Shown here in pieces: positions 63,589 to 64,000 of a stretch of 64,000 nt of DNA. The first letter of the stretch is position 1; every line of letters starts with the position of its first letter. The DNA is taken from positions 1-64,000 of the forward strand of contig JAQVJY010000003.1 of assembly GCA_028694915.1 (NCBI GenBank), written 5' to 3'. This DNA is from Paludibacteraceae bacterium (GTDB taxonomy: Bacteria; Bacteroidota; Bacteroidia; Bacteroidales; Paludibacteraceae). Made by a program: the position numbers and the translations under genes. The notes under the pieces are model-generated. The model ran no database searches. It was not told where the DNA came from and worked only from the letters and a program-made list of their open reading frames with translations.

Positions 63589-64000
63589 GAGAGTTTGAGC
63601 TATACGAACCAATGAGAATTTGGTTGCAATCATACCTTGAATCAAATTATAAGCATCAAGAAATTATTACCATTGATGCACATAGCGAGCGCTTAGACAG
63701 AGTGCTTCGAAAATTTGGAATTCGATGTGATATTGCAACGGGAGTTGACATACAAATTGACATTTTAGGTATTGTAAAAAATGAACATTCATTTAAGCTA
63801 TTTTTTATAGAAGCAAAAAAAACAAGTTTGAATCTTCGTGATTTAGGTCAATTGTGGGCTTACTGCAAATTGATTGATCCGGAAGAAGCATTTTTGCTTA
63901 CTTCTGAAGATTTAGGAAGTCTAAATAAGATCTTAAATGTCTATAAAAGAGAAGACCTACTTGATTTTGGAGATGGAAAATTCATAAAAAAAATGAAAGT
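63585..64000 (+). CDS. PD-(D/E)XK nuclease, 5' part (truncated by window end)
   Basis: The first 138 codons are in the window and the gene continues beyond it. Residues 55-79 read as D59 in an IDILGIV strand, then FFIEAKK with E76 and K78: the PD-(D/E)XK pattern D-x16-E-x-K. A GQLWAYCKLIDPEEAFLLTSED stretch follows, typical of the core helix and strand. Probably the restriction endonuclease subunit of this operon. ATG overlaps the previous stop. Confidence 0.82.
   Translation, partial: MREFELYEPMRIWLQSYLESNYKHQEIITIDAHSERLDRVLRKFGIRCDIATGVDIQIDILGIVKNEHSFKLFFIEAKKTSLNLRDLGQLWAYCKLIDPEEAFLLTSEDLGSLNKILNVYKREDLLDFGDGKFIKKMK

Noticed and set aside
40000-64000. CRISPR array
   Set aside because: No regularly spaced short direct repeats were found; the repeats in the giant gene are coding and diverged.
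59629-64000. Mobile element carrying the restriction-like operon
   Set aside because: No integrase, transposase or flanking repeat is visible in the window, so only composition hints at transfer.

Overview
The window looks like a chromosome segment of a Bacteroidota bacterium, most likely order Bacteroidales. This is inferred from gene content: Por/T9SS C-terminal sorting domains, many N-terminal lipoboxes, Bacteroidales-type hypothetical proteins, a SusA-like neopullulanase, and several intergenic promoters of the form TTG-N19/20-TAnnTTTG, the Bacteroidota sigma-ABfr type. Shine-Dalgarno sites are mostly absent. I cannot name a genus. A Paludibacter-like, T9SS-positive lineage would fit.

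Layout. 1-6 kb: asd, tRNA-Met, a HIT protein, greA, a small membrane protein, comM and two lipoproteins. 6-17 kb: a U32 tRNA-hydroxylation-type protein, leuS (with an unusual leader) and a YitT protein, then the minus-strand run thrA - FKBP-like lipoprotein - glmM - DUF2721 - coaD. 17-24 kb: tRNA-Arg, patatin, a Na+/Ca2+ exchanger, a C-terminal protease, dCMP deaminase, tRNA-Glu, rpsT, radC and proB. 24-30 kb: a compact maltodextrin operon (SLC45-type MFS importer, periplasmic GH13, lipoprotein GH13, GtrA protein) divergent from frr. 30-37 kb: an Omp85-type barrel, rsgA, an LTA-synthase-like phosphatase/transferase, an outer-membrane protein gene broken by a one-base frameshift, and a sensor kinase. 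37-40 kb: DUF177, rpmF, mrp and proC. 39.7-50.1 kb: a four-gene minus-strand envelope operon with a 1874-residue T9SS-exported GLUG-repeat protein, an OmpA/LysM-like protein, an LPP20 protein and a TPR lipoprotein with a CsgG-like segment. 50.3-58.1 kb: gcvP, then a steroid 5-alpha-reductase-like protein, an Old Yellow Enzyme-type reductase and an SDR dehydrogenase, then a metallopeptidase. 58.2-59.6 kb: a DUF4465 protein with a T9SS tail behind a cobalamin riboswitch and its own promoter. 60.0-64.0 kb: an AT-rich accessory operon with two DNA methyltransferases, an unknown 149-residue protein, a degenerate LAGLIDADG protein and a PD-(D/E)XK nuclease cut off by the window edge.

Most of the first 40 kb is ordinary housekeeping. 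The strongest unusual signals are the restriction-modification-like operon with a LAGLIDADG-fold candidate at the right end, the B12-riboswitch/DUF4465/T9SS unit, the steroid- or bile-acid-type reductase trio, the giant T9SS surface-protein operon, the leuS leader (14-codon ORF plus a 24-bp perfect palindrome) and the G6-run frameshift at 34984-34989.
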